Source of the DNA: Gemmatimonadales bacterium
GTDB lineage: Bacteria; Gemmatimonadota; Gemmatimonadetes; Palauibacterales; Palauibacteraceae
Direction of reading: 5' to 3'
Assembly (NCBI GenBank): GCA_030636765.1
Contig: DAOVWI010000104.1
Coordinates: forward strand, 1-7,521
DNA length: 7,521 nt
The notes under the pieces were generated by a model that was not told where the DNA came from, made no database searches, and saw nothing but the letters and a program-made list of their open reading frames with translations. The position numbers and the translations under genes are program-made. This document shows positions 1 to 6,596 of this stretch, in pieces. Position 1 is the first letter of the stretch. Each line of letters opens with the position of its first letter.

Positions 1-797
1 CCCATGTAGCGGTAGCACAGGGCCTCGATCAGCGAGGGACGGTGCTCCTCGCGCGCCAGCTCGATCGCCTCCTCCGTGGCGGCGCGCACCGCCATGACGT
101 CCATGCCGTCGACCTGCCGGGCGGCCAGGCCCTCGTACGCGCAGGCCCGGTCCACGAGCTGGGAGATGGCAGCCGTGCGGCGGATGTCGGTCCCCATCCC
201 GTACGCGTTGTTCTCGATGAGGTAGATGACGGGAAGCTCCCACTTGGCCGCCATGTTCAGCGCCTCGTGGAAGGAGCCGATGTTCACCGCCGCGTCGCCG
301 AACGCGCAGAGGACGACCTGGTCCCCCTCGCGGTACCGGATCGCGTAGCCCACACCGGCCGCCAGAGGCAGGTGCCCGCCGACGATCGCGTGACCGCCCA
401 TGAAGTTGAGCGAGCGCCCGAAGAGGTGCATCGAGCCGCCCATCCCCTTCGAGCATCCATCCACGCGCCCGTACAGCTCCGCCATCACCGCCTTCGGGGC
501 GACGCCACGCACCAGGGCCAGGGCGTGATCCCGGTAGCCTGTGATCACGTAGTCGTCCTCGCGGAGCGGCGTGAGGGCGCCGGCCGCCACGGCCTCCTGC
601 CCGATGTACAGGTGGCAGAAGCCGCCGATCTTCCCCATCTGGTACGACTCCGCCGCCTTCTCCTCGAAGCGGCGGCTGAGAAGCATGAGGTGGAGAACCT
701 CCGTCAGCTCCTCGTGGCCGAGGCCGAGGAAAGCCTCGTCGTCGCGCGGCTTCTCCGTCTTCCGCTTCGCGCGCGTGACGCGCTCCTTCGTCGCCAT
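1..797 (-). CDS. pdhA: Pyruvate dehydrogenase E1 component, alpha subunit (3' end beyond window)
   Basis: This is the thiamine-diphosphate-binding alpha chain of the PDH complex E1 enzyme, which decarboxylates pyruvate and passes the acetyl group to lipoyl-E2 in the cytoplasm. The frame is open from ATG 797 to the window edge, giving 265 codons; the family usually has about 320-370 residues, so the C-terminus is missing. Visible family features are YRDH (residues 88-91), KGMGGSMHLF (117-126), the ThDP/Mg motif G167-D168 followed 26 residues later by N196-N197, and FHEALN (176-181). The third residue of the usual GDG motif is alanine (A169). The start lies 4 nt after the lipA stop; a purine-rich GAGAGGG lies about 12 nt upstream, inside lipA, so translational coupling is likely. 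The E1 beta and E2 genes would be expected just left of position 1. A branched-chain 2-oxoacid dehydrogenase E1 alpha is the main alternative, but the overall motif string favours pyruvate. Confidence 0.93.
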   Translation of the reverse strand, partial: MATKERVTRAKRKTEKPRDDEAFLGLGHEELTEVLHLMLLSRRFEEKAAESYQMGKIGGFCHLYIGQEAVAAGALTPLREDDYVITGYRDHALALVRGVAPKAVMAELYGRVDGCSKGMGGSMHLFGRSLNFMGGHAIVGGHLPLAAGVGYAIRYREGDQVVLCAFGDAAVNIGSFHEALNMAAKWELPVIYLIENNAYGMGTDIRRTAAISQLVDRACAYEGLAARQVDGMDVMAVRAATEEAIELAREEHRPSLIEALCYRYM

Positions 798-801
798 GCG
801 G

Positions 802-1800
802 CTAGCCGGCCCTCTCCTTCAGCTCCGTCACCTGCTCGCGGGCGTGATAGCTGCTTCGCACGAGAGGTCCGCTCTCCACGTGAAGGATGCCGAGCTCCTG
901 GCCCAGCCGCTTCCACTCGGCGAACTCCTCGGGGGGCACGTAGCGATCGATCGGCATGTGGTCCCGGGAAGGTCGCAGGTACTGCCCGAGCGTGAGGATC
1001 TGAACGCCGACCGCGACCGCATCGTCCAGGAACTCCTTCACATCGTCGCCCCGCTCGCCGAGCCCGAGCATGATGCCCGTCTTGATGAGCACATCGCCGT
1101 CCAGCTCGCGGGCGTGGGCCAGCACCCGGAGCGAACGGTCGTACCGGGCGCCGGGCCGCGCGGTCCGGTGGAGCCGTCGTACGGTCTCCATGTTGTGGTC
1201 GAAGATCTCGGGACCCGCATCCACGACCGCTTTCACGGCATCGAGGTCGCCCCGAAAGTCCGGGGTGAGCACCTCGATCGAGCACTCCGGCAGCCTTGCG
1301 CGGATTTCGCGAATCACGGCCACGAAGATGCGCGCGCCGCCGTCCGGCAGGTCGTCGCGGTCGACCGAGGTGATGACGACGTGGTTGAGGCCCAGGCGCT
1401 CGACCGCCTCGGCGACGCGGCGGGGCTCGTCCTCATCGAGCGACTCCGGCCGGCCGTGAGCGATCGCGCAGTACGGACAGTTCCGCGTGCAGACCTCCCC
1501 CATGATGAGGAACGTGGCCGTTCCGGCGTCCCAGCACTCACCGATGTTCGGACAGTGCGCCTCCTCGCACACGGAGTGAAGCTCCTGGCCCCGCATCAGC
1601 GACTTCAGCCGGCGGTAGTTGTGACCGCCGGGCGCCCGGACCTTCAGCCACGGCGGCTTTCTGGCAGGCCACGCCTCCGCCCCGTAGGACGCGACTCCCG
1701 CACCTGCCCCGTTCGAGCCCGACCCACAACCGTTCGAGCCCGGACCACCTCCGTTCGGGCCCGGAGCACGTCCGGATCGCAGAACGTTCAGTTGCTTCAT
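802..1800 (-). CDS. lipA: Lipoyl synthase (radical SAM)
   Basis: LipA inserts two sulfurs into octanoyl groups on lipoyl domains, making the lipoyl cofactor for PDH and related complexes. The 332-residue protein has the auxiliary [4Fe-4S] cluster motif C78-x4-C83-x5-C89, the radical-SAM motif C104-x3-C108-x2-C111, and the C-terminal RSSY motif (315-318) whose serine ligates the auxiliary cluster in characterised LipA. All key residues are present. ATG 1800 was chosen because AAGGAG (1804-1809) lies 3 nt upstream; the frame stays open to about 2358 but that stretch runs through the control region and antisense to the ferredoxin gene. Residues about 12-35 form an unusual Gly/Asn/Ser-rich segment made of three 7-residue repeats, outside the catalytic core. 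The gene leads an operon with pdhA, which fits supply of cofactor to the same complex. Confidence 0.96.
   Translation of the reverse strand: MKQLNVLRSGRAPGPNGGGPGSNGCGSGSNGAGAGVASYGAEAWPARKPPWLKVRAPGGHNYRRLKSLMRGQELHSVCEEAHCPNIGECWDAGTATFLIMGEVCTRNCPYCAIAHGRPESLDEDEPRRVAEAVERLGLNHVVITSVDRDDLPDGGARIFVAVIREIRARLPECSIEVLTPDFRGDLDAVKAVVDAGPEIFDHNMETVRRLHRTARPGARYDRSLRVLAHARELDGDVLIKTGIMLGLGERGDDVKEFLDDAVAVGVQILTLGQYLRPSRDHMPIDRYVPPEEFAEWKRLGQELGILHVESGPLVRSSYHAREQVTELKERAG
1709..1771. repeat. Three tandem 21-bp units inside the lipA N-terminus
   Basis: Three adjacent 21-bp units occupy 1709-1729, 1730-1750 and 1751-1771, each beginning CCGTTCG(A/G)GCCCG on the plus strand. They are in phase with lipA and encode the heptad-like units PGPNGGG, PGSNGCG and SGSNGAG. 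The length being a multiple of three keeps the reading frame. The encoded segment is probably a flexible, disordered N-terminal extension. Confidence 0.85.
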
Positions 1801-1803
1801 CCG

Positions 1804-1809
1804 CTCCTT
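1804..1809 (-). promoter_or_regulatory. lipA ribosome binding site
   Basis: AAGGAG on the minus strand, 3 nt before ATG 1800. The spacing is short but it is the only good Shine-Dalgarno match near a start codon in this frame and decides the lipA start. Its first three bases belong to the 14-bp palindrome at 1807-1820. Confidence 0.6.
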
Positions 1810-1820
1810 CGACGTCGAAG
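1807..1820. promoter_or_regulatory. Perfect 14-bp palindrome overlapping the lipA RBS
   Basis: CTTCGACGTCGAAG is self-complementary over all 14 bases. In the lipA transcript it can fold as a 5-bp stem (CUUCG/CGAAG) with an ACGU loop, burying part of the AAGGAG ribosome binding site. As DNA it could be a dimeric repressor site. Seen directly; either function is inference. Confidence 0.4.
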
Positions 1821-1936
1821 CCCCGTCCACGCGCGGTTCGCACGGAGACGAGGCGCAAAGAACCCGCTTATCGAGCAGCACGGGGCGGAACGGGGCCCAA
1901 GAAACGTCCCTGCTCCGGTCTGAGCATAACAGTGGT

Positions 1937-1966
1937 AAGATACCTCGCGGCGGCGCACGAGTCCAA
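1937..1966 (-). promoter_or_regulatory. Candidate lipA-pdhA promoter
   Basis: On the minus strand TTGGAC (1966-1961) and TATCTT (1942-1937) are separated by 18 bp, a reasonable match to sigma70-type -35 and -10 boxes. Transcription would start near 1930, leaving a leader of about 130 nt before lipA. It is the best match found in the region by eye; not tested. Confidence 0.4.
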
Positions 1967-1988
1967 CGCAAACACGGCCCTTTATCGG

Positions 1989-2017
1989 TTGCCGAAGGGC
2001 AGGGCGCACGGTATTCT
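1989..2017 (+). promoter_or_regulatory. Candidate ferredoxin promoter
   Basis: TTGCCG (1989-1994) and TATTCT (2012-2017) are separated by exactly 17 bp, a fair sigma70-type promoter in otherwise GC-rich sequence. The start point would be near 2024, about 55 nt before the ferredoxin ATG. It lies back to back with the lipA promoter candidate, with 22 bp between the two -35 boxes. Confidence 0.45.
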
Positions 2018-2079
2018 CTAGCCCGCCGGTGGAGGGCGTTCCGGCCGGCTTGCACACCGATGAGGACACTCGAGATCCC

Positions 2080-2325
<246 letters not shown>

Positions 2326-2429
2326 CGGAAGCCGAGCCGCGGTTCGCCTCCGCCACAAGAAGCCGGTGTTCCAAGACGGCCCTTGACGGCCTCTCCGGCC
2401 AAGCAGCCGTTGAGAGTGAGGAAGCTCCC

Positions 2430-3734
2430 ATGAAAGAATCCATGTCTTTGCGTCGCCGATCGTTCGGTGAACGCGGGCGATCGTTCCGTGTACGCGGCCG
2501 ATCCTTCGGAAGGTCGGTGCTTGCGAGCGTCATGTTGTCCGCCCTTGTGGCGGGGGCCGCCGCCTGCGGGCCTGAGGCTCCGGCCGTGACCGTCGACAGC
2601 GACGATTACCTCACGCTGATCGACCATCCGAGTGAAGAGACGCTGGAGTTCGTGATCGGCCCGGTCGACCTTCCGCTGGGCGGCCCCCACATCCGCCTGC
2701 CGATGCAGTGGGCCAAGCTGCCATTCGACGCCTACATGCACGGCTTCGAGTGGGAGATGCGAGACGGGTCCGGCCAGCTGCTGCCACCCGAGCTGCTCCA
2801 CCACGTCAACCTGATCGATCCCGACAACCGGGAGCTCTTCTCTCCGATCTCCCGCCGGCTCCTCGCTGCCGGCCGCGAGAACCAGAAGGAGGGCGTTCCG
2901 AAGGTGGTGGGGCTGCCTCTCGAGGAAGGCGGCCGGCTGCTGATCGCGACGATGTTCGCCAATCCCGGCGACGCCGACTACGAGGACGTCTACCTGCACT
3001 TCAAGATCCGGTACAGCCGCGCCGGTGAGGGGCTGATCACGCCGAAGGCCGTGTACCCGTTCTACGTGGACGTCATGAGCTTCACGGGCGTGAAGGACTT
3101 CGAGGTGCCGCCGGGCCATACGGAGCGCTCCCGGATCGTGCGACCGGGCGTCGACGCGCGCATCCTGGGGATCGGCGGCCACGTGCACGATTACGCGACC
3201 GAGCTCCGCTTCGAGGATGCGACGACCGGCGAGGTGCTGTGGCGGGCAGAGCCCGAGGTCAACGAAGCCGGGCGAGTAGTGGGCGTTCCGAGCTCCAAGT
3301 TCCTGCTCCAGCTCGGGAAGAAGATCTACAAGGACCACGAGTACCGGGTCGTCGTCGAGTACGAGAACCCGCTGGACGTTCCGGCCCCCGGCATGGGGAT
3401 GGGCGCGATCGGCGGCATCGTCGCGATCATGGGTGACGCGGAGTGGCCCGCCTACGACCCGAACGACCCGGACTACGTGCTCGACCTGAACAACACGATC
3501 ACCGCTCCCGACCGCATGGAGGGCCACGGCCACGGCGGCGGGCACGGCGCGAAGCCGATGGAGGGCATGGACATGCCCGCCGGTGAGGGCGCGGCCGCCG
3601 AGGGCCCCGAGGGTGGGGCCGCTGGTGCGGAGGGCGCGGCTGCCGGCGAGGAGACCGAGGGCCACCATCCGGAGCCTGAGGCCGAGGGCCACCAGCACGG
3701 CGGCAGCGAGGATGACGGCGAGGGCAACGGTTAG
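2430..3734 (+). CDS. Predicted copper-binding lipoprotein, PHM-like (copper type II monooxygenase fold)
   Basis: This 434-residue exported lipoprotein starts at ATG 2430, with GAGGA 7 nt upstream. It has an arginine-rich n-region (1-29), a hydrophobic stretch (30-45) and a probable lipidated C46 in an AAAC context, a weak lipobox. C46 is its only cysteine. The ligand-like residues resemble peptidylglycine alpha-hydroxylating monooxygenase: H124-H125 (LLHHVNLID), H251-x-H253 (GGHVHDYA) and M322/M324 in PGMGMG, about 70 residues after the HxH pair as in PHM. The third CuH histidine is uncertain: H190 is four residues before the position of the expected one, where R194 stands. The tail (363-434) is low-complexity, with seven His and four Met, suiting copper. 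The fold is inferred from motif spacing; the substrate is unknown, and a non-catalytic copper-binding role is possible. It may be read through from the ferredoxin gene 104 bp upstream. Confidence 0.8.
   Translation: MKESMSLRRRSFGERGRSFRVRGRSFGRSVLASVMLSALVAGAAACGPEAPAVTVDSDDYLTLIDHPSEETLEFVIGPVDLPLGGPHIRLPMQWAKLPFDAYMHGFEWEMRDGSGQLLPPELLHHVNLIDPDNRELFSPISRRLLAAGRENQKEGVPKVVGLPLEEGGRLLIATMFANPGDADYEDVYLHFKIRYSRAGEGLITPKAVYPFYVDVMSFTGVKDFEVPPGHTERSRIVRPGVDARILGIGGHVHDYATELRFEDATTGEVLWRAEPEVNEAGRVVGVPSSKFLLQLGKKIYKDHEYRVVVEYENPLDVPAPGMGMGAIGGIVAIMGDAEWPAYDPNDPDYVLDLNNTITAPDRMEGHGHGGGHGAKPMEGMDMPAGEGAAAEGPEGGAAGAEGAAAGEETEGHHPEPEAEGHQHGGSEDDGEGNG
2458..2520. repeat. Three tandem 21-bp units in the lipoprotein signal region
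   Basis: Units at 2458-2478, 2479-2499 and a diverged 2500-2520 all begin GATC(G/C)TTC. They encode the arginine-rich run RSFGERG, RSFRVRG, RSFGRS just before the hydrophobic core of the signal peptide. The period is the same as in the lipA N-terminal array, and the shared core CGTTCGG is visible in both. Confidence 0.75.
3516..3734 (+). other. His/Met/Glu/Gly-rich C-terminal tail of the lipoprotein
   Basis: Residues 363-434 are low-complexity: His clusters GHGHGGGHG, GHHPEPE and GHQHGG, a KPMEGMDM methionine cluster, and Ala/Glu/Gly filler. His- and Met-rich tails of this sort bind Cu(I)/Cu(II) in other periplasmic copper proteins, which supports a copper role for the main domain. It is unlikely to be folded. 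Confidence 0.7.
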
Positions 3735-3761
3735 CCGCTAGCCACCACGCGTTCATACGAC

Positions 3762-3806
3762 CGCTCAGGGGCGGCTTCGGCCCGATCCGATGCTCGCTCC
3801 TGAGCG
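3762..3806 (+). terminator. Candidate terminator or structured element after the lipoprotein gene
   Basis: CGCTCAGG (3762-3769) and CCTGAGCG (3799-3806) are perfect 8-bp inverted copies separated by 29 nt, and the loop holds a small GGC-UUCG-GCC hairpin. ATTTGTCT follows, a partial T-run in a GC-rich region. Position between the lipoprotein stop and the EamA gene fits termination. The long loop is atypical, so an RNA regulatory element is possible. Confidence 0.35.
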
Positions 3807-3854
3807 ATTTGTCTATCCGGGCCGCGGCGAGACGGCCGGCCCCTCGGCGTCCCG

Positions 3855-4721
3855 TTGACCTGGCTCCTTCTCGCCCTCGCGACGGCGCTCTTTTACGGGC
3901 TTCAGGGGGTCTGGACGAAGTGGATCACCCGGACGGTCTCGGGCGCCGCGGCCAGCTGGGCGATCTTCGCCTTCGCCTTCCCGCTCCTGGCCGTCTACCT
4001 GGCGTTTCAGGGCCTGCCGCCGCTCGAAGAGCGATTCTGGCCGGCGCTGCTGACGAACGTCGCCATCAACCTGGTCTCGTTCTACCTCTACGTGTCGGCC
4101 ATCCAGAAGGGCGACCTGGGGCTGACCTACCCGCTGCTGGCGCTGACACCCGTCTTCGTCCTGCCGGTGGAGTGGCTGCTGCTGGGCGACTTTCCGGGCG
4201 CTCGCGGCCTGGGAGGAATCGCCCTCGTAGTTCTCGGCGTATACGTGCTGAACTTCTCGGAGCGGCGAGCCGGCCTGTTCGCCCCTTTCGCAGCGGTGTT
4301 TCGTGACCCCGGCGCCCGCCGCATGCTGGCCGTCGCGCTCATCTGGTCCGTCAGCGCGGTCGTGGACAAGGTCGCCACGATCTCCTCCTCGCCGGCCTTC
4401 TACGGGACGCTGGAGAGCGGGCTCATCGCGCTGGCGTTCGTCCCGCTGGTGATGCGGCGAGGGGAGGGCTTCAAGGCGGCACTTTCCCGGAGAACCTGGT
4501 GGCTGCTGGCCGTGCAGGGGCTACTCTTCGCCCTCATGTTCGTCGCGCAGATGGAGGCCATCCAGCGGACCCTCGCCGCCTACGTGATCTCCATCAAGCG
4601 AAGCGGCGCGATCGTGAGCGTGCTCCTGGGCGCGTCTCTGTTCGGCGAGCCGCGGCTGAGGGAGCGGCTGGCGGGCGCGGTGGTCATCCTGGCGGGCGTG
4701 CTGCTGATCGCGGGGGCGTAG
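3855..4721 (+). CDS. EamA/DMT-family membrane transporter
   Basis: This 288-residue inner-membrane protein belongs to the drug/metabolite transporter superfamily, which exports or imports small metabolites. About ten hydrophobic segments are visible (roughly 2-18, 33-51, 62-82, 89-111, 117-134, 157-174, 182-200, 214-231, 235-264 and 271-287), arranged as two EamA repeats. Each repeat ends in the familiar pattern of a hydrophobic helix, a short glycine/proline loop and a last helix (LLLGDFPGARGLGGIALVVL at 108-127; SLFGEP at 261-266). The start is TTG 3855, giving MTWLLLALATALFYG, a typical EamA beginning; the frame is closed by a TGA at 3801 and contains no ATG or GTG between. No clear ribosome binding site precedes it. 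The substrate cannot be told from sequence. It converges on the asparaginase gene, with 56 nt between their stop codons. Confidence 0.88.
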   Translation: MTWLLLALATALFYGLQGVWTKWITRTVSGAAASWAIFAFAFPLLAVYLAFQGLPPLEERFWPALLTNVAINLVSFYLYVSAIQKGDLGLTYPLLALTPVFVLPVEWLLLGDFPGARGLGGIALVVLGVYVLNFSERRAGLFAPFAAVFRDPGARRMLAVALIWSVSAVVDKVATISSSPAFYGTLESGLIALAFVPLVMRRGEGFKAALSRRTWWLLAVQGLLFALMFVAQMEAIQRTLAAYVISIKRSGAIVSVLLGASLFGEPRLRERLAGAVVILAGVLLIAGA

Positions 4722-4747
4722 GGCGGGCCGGCTGGCGCACCAACTGC

Positions 4748-4770
4748 CACCCGCATCCCCGCATGCGGTG
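4748..4770. terminator. Possible hairpin between convergent genes
   Basis: CACCCGCAT (4748-4756) pairs with ATGCGGTG (4763-4770) as an 8-bp stem with one bulged C and a 6-nt loop. It sits between the stops of the EamA and asparaginase genes, a natural place for a shared terminator. A run of eight C (4771-4778), not T, follows, so classical intrinsic termination is unsupported. Confidence 0.25.
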
Positions 4771-4777
4771 CCCCCCC

Positions 4778-5869
4778 CTACTCCCGGAAGATCTCCACGA
4801 CCGGGCCCTCTTCCGAGGTCAAGTAACCCCGCAGCATGCTCGGCGTGTTGAACGGCATGGCAATGACGCCCTCCGGGTCCATCGCGATCACCCCGCCATC
4901 CCCTCCCTGTTCGACCAGAACGCCCATCACGACCGCGTCCGCCGCCTCGCCGATCGACTCCTCTAGGTAGAGCACCCGGGCGCAGATGTCGTGAGCAACC
5001 GCGTTCCGCATGAAGAACTCCCCGTGCCCGGTCCCCGAGACGGCGCACGCCCGGTTGTCCGCGTACGTGCCGGCGCCGATGATCGGCGAATCGCCGATGC
5101 GGCCGAAGCGCTTGTTCGTCATCCCGCCGGTCGTGGTGCCCGCGGCTAGGTTTCCGTGCCGATCCAGCGCCACCGCGCCCACCGTGCCCAGCCGATCGCC
5201 GAGCGCCCCCACAGGCTCGGCATCGGCGCGCCGCTCTGCCTCCCGGGCACGCTGTAGCGACTGCCAACGACTCTCCGTGAAGAAGTACGTGGCCGGGACG
5301 AGCTCGATGCCCTGTTCGAGGGCGAACTCCTCGGCGCCCACTCCCGCCATCATCACGTGCGGCGAGGCCTCCATGACGCGGCGCGCCAGGCTGATCGGGT
5401 TCTTGACGTGGTGGACGGCGGCGACGGCTCCTGCCGCCAGCGACGCCCCATCCATGATCGAGGCGTCCAGCTCGTTGCGGCCGTCGTGCGTGAAGACGGC
5501 GCCCTTCCCGGCGTTAAAGAGCGGTGAATCCTCCAGGAGGCGGAGCGCGGCCTCGACGGCGTCCAGGCTGCTGCCTCCGGACGCCAGGATCTCCCCGCCC
5601 ACCTCCAGCGCCGCGGTGAGGGCCGCCGCGTACCGGCTCTCCAGCTCCGGCGTCATGCTCTCCCGGCGGGCCGTGCCCGCGCCGCCGTGCACCGCGATCG
5701 CCCACTCCGCGCCTACCTCCTGTGCCGCCGCTTGCTCCGTCGCGCCCACCGTCTGCGCCACCGCCGGCCGTGCGGCCGCGGGTCCCACCGCCGCGGCTCC
5801 CAGGGCGATCGCCACGATCGCCAGGCGGCGCAGGGCACCGGTCGTTCTTGTCGTCATCCGATACGACAT
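4778..5869 (-). CDS. Exported isoaspartyl peptidase/L-asparaginase (Ntn-hydrolase, family T2)
   Basis: This 363-residue Asparaginase_2 enzyme should hydrolyse L-asparagine and/or beta-aspartyl dipeptides after self-cleavage into two chains. The expected cleavage site is G228|T229 (RLGTVGAVAL). Relative to E. coli IaaA every key residue is shifted by exactly 50: nucleophile T229 (Thr179), T247 (Thr197), R257 (Arg207), D260 (Asp210), and T280-G281 (Thr230-Gly231). The HGGAG motif near the mature N-terminus (61-65) is present. The first ~39 residues form a signal peptide (arginines, hydrophobic stretch 16-33, AxA-like end near AVAQ), so it probably acts outside the cytoplasm. Start ATG 5869 has AAGGAG 8 nt upstream (5878-5883); the second ATG (5857) has none. 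It is the third gene of the operon with the TPR protein (32-nt gap) and the SLC13 permease. Confidence 0.94.
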   Translation of the reverse strand: MSYRMTTRTTGALRRLAIVAIALGAAAVGPAAARPAVAQTVGATEQAAAQEVGAEWAIAVHGGAGTARRESMTPELESRYAAALTAALEVGGEILASGGSSLDAVEAALRLLEDSPLFNAGKGAVFTHDGRNELDASIMDGASLAAGAVAAVHHVKNPISLARRVMEASPHVMMAGVGAEEFALEQGIELVPATYFFTESRWQSLQRAREAERRADAEPVGALGDRLGTVGAVALDRHGNLAAGTTTGGMTNKRFGRIGDSPIIGAGTYADNRACAVSGTGHGEFFMRNAVAHDICARVLYLEESIGEAADAVVMGVLVEQGGDGGVIAMDPEGVIAMPFNTPSMLRGYLTSEEGPVVEIFRE

Positions 5870-5901
5870 CGCCTCAGCTCCTTATGCTCTAGTCCCGGTC
5901 G

Positions 5902-6594
5902 CTACTCACTCCGGTCACCCGCACCGCGATCGGCGTCTCCGCCCCCGCTGGAAGCGTCCGGATCGGGCCACTGCGCCAGCATCCGCTCGGTCATCGCGAC
6001 CGGATCGTGCCCCTTCTCCATCACGGGCCGCAACACCTCCTCGGCCCCATCACGGTCGCCTCGCTCCCGGCGTACCTCGGCCAGGAGGAGCCTGGCCGCA
6101 ACGTAGCGAGGCCGAAGCTCCACCGCCCGCGCCGCCGCCTTCTCCGCCCTCCGCAGCTGTCCGAGACGGCGCCGGGCCGCCGCCTCGCCAAACGCCGCCT
6201 GGGCGGAGCCCGCATCCAGCTGCCGCGCGATCTCAAAGTGGTCGAGCGCCCGCTCGGACTGCCCCTCGTGCAGCCACGCGACACCGACGTTCGAGTGCGC
6301 GGCGCCAGCGTACGAGTAGTGTCGGCCCAGGTTGAAGAGGGGTTGCCAGCGATCGAACGTCGCGTCGCCCTCGATGTCCCGAAGAAAGGCCTCGAGCTCG
6401 GCTCGGGCCGCGGCCGGCTCCCCTCGGTTGAGGGCGCGCACGCCGCGCCGGAAACGCCGGGTGCGCCACCGCCACCACCGACCCGGCAGCAGCAGCAGGA
6501 CGACGATCCCCGCCACGACGCCCGCACCGGGGCTCCAGTACAGCAGGAGGAGCAGCACGCCGAGCGCCCCCAGAAGAAACGGCGCGACCTTCAT
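5902..6594 (-). CDS. Membrane-anchored TPR-repeat protein
   Basis: This 230-residue protein has two adjacent hydrophobic segments (about 4-19 and 22-37), a basic stretch (GRWWRWRTRRFRR, 38-50), then a helical soluble part. Tetratricopeptide-like repeats are visible: ALNRGEPAAARAELEAFL (54-71), a clear pair around HSNVGVAWLHEGQSERALDHF (100-120) and AAFGEAAARRRLGQLRRAEKAAARAVELRP (133-162), then AARLLLAEVRRERGDRDGAEEVL (166-188). The C-terminal tail (210-230) is acidic/glycine-rich and disordered. TPRs bind other proteins; a scaffold for the permease or the exported asparaginase is inference. ATG 6594 overlaps the stop of the SLC13 gene by one base (TGATG) and lacks its own strong ribosome binding site, indicating translational coupling. 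No specific function is recognised. Confidence 0.86.
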   Translation of the reverse strand: MKVAPFLLGALGVLLLLLYWSPGAGVVAGIVVLLLLPGRWWRWRTRRFRRGVRALNRGEPAAARAELEAFLRDIEGDATFDRWQPLFNLGRHYSYAGAAHSNVGVAWLHEGQSERALDHFEIARQLDAGSAQAAFGEAAARRRLGQLRRAEKAAARAVELRPRYVAARLLLAEVRRERGDRDGAEEVLRPVMEKGHDPVAMTERMLAQWPDPDASSGGGDADRGAGDRSE

Positions 6595-6596
6595 CA
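6592..6596 (-). promoter_or_regulatory. TGATG stop/start overlap
   Basis: The SLC13 stop TGA (6596-6594) and the TPR-protein ATG (6594-6592) share one base. With no strong ribosome binding site upstream, the TPR protein is probably made by termination-reinitiation, keeping its level tied to the permease. Confidence 0.7.

Noticed and set aside
42..1923. Long plus-strand open frames over pdhA and lipA
   Set aside because: They are antisense to two strongly supported genes, read as Arg/Pro/His/Ala-rich sequence with no family resemblance, and follow from high GC with few stop codons.
2029..2079. GTG start giving a longer ferredoxin
   Set aside because: The extra 17 residues have no counterpart in 7Fe ferredoxins, and the start would lie within a few bases of the predicted transcription start.
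2383..2388. TTGACG as a -35 box for the lipoprotein gene
   Set aside because: No acceptable -10 box lies 16-19 bp downstream.
2454..2467. Twin-arginine (Tat) signal in the lipoprotein (RRRSF, residues 8-12)
   Set aside because: The hydrophobic core begins about 18 residues later, too far for a standard Tat signal, and the arginines belong to the local 21-bp repeat; Sec export with lipidation is simpler.
4771..4778. Run of eight C as a phase-variation tract
   Set aside because: It lies at the 3' edge of the asparaginase gene and in the intergenic gap; length change would not alter the coding part or a promoter.
5010..6335. 441-codon plus-strand frame over the asparaginase and TPR genes
   Set aside because: It is antisense to both genes, Ser/Arg/Ala/Pro-rich, with no recognisable domain.
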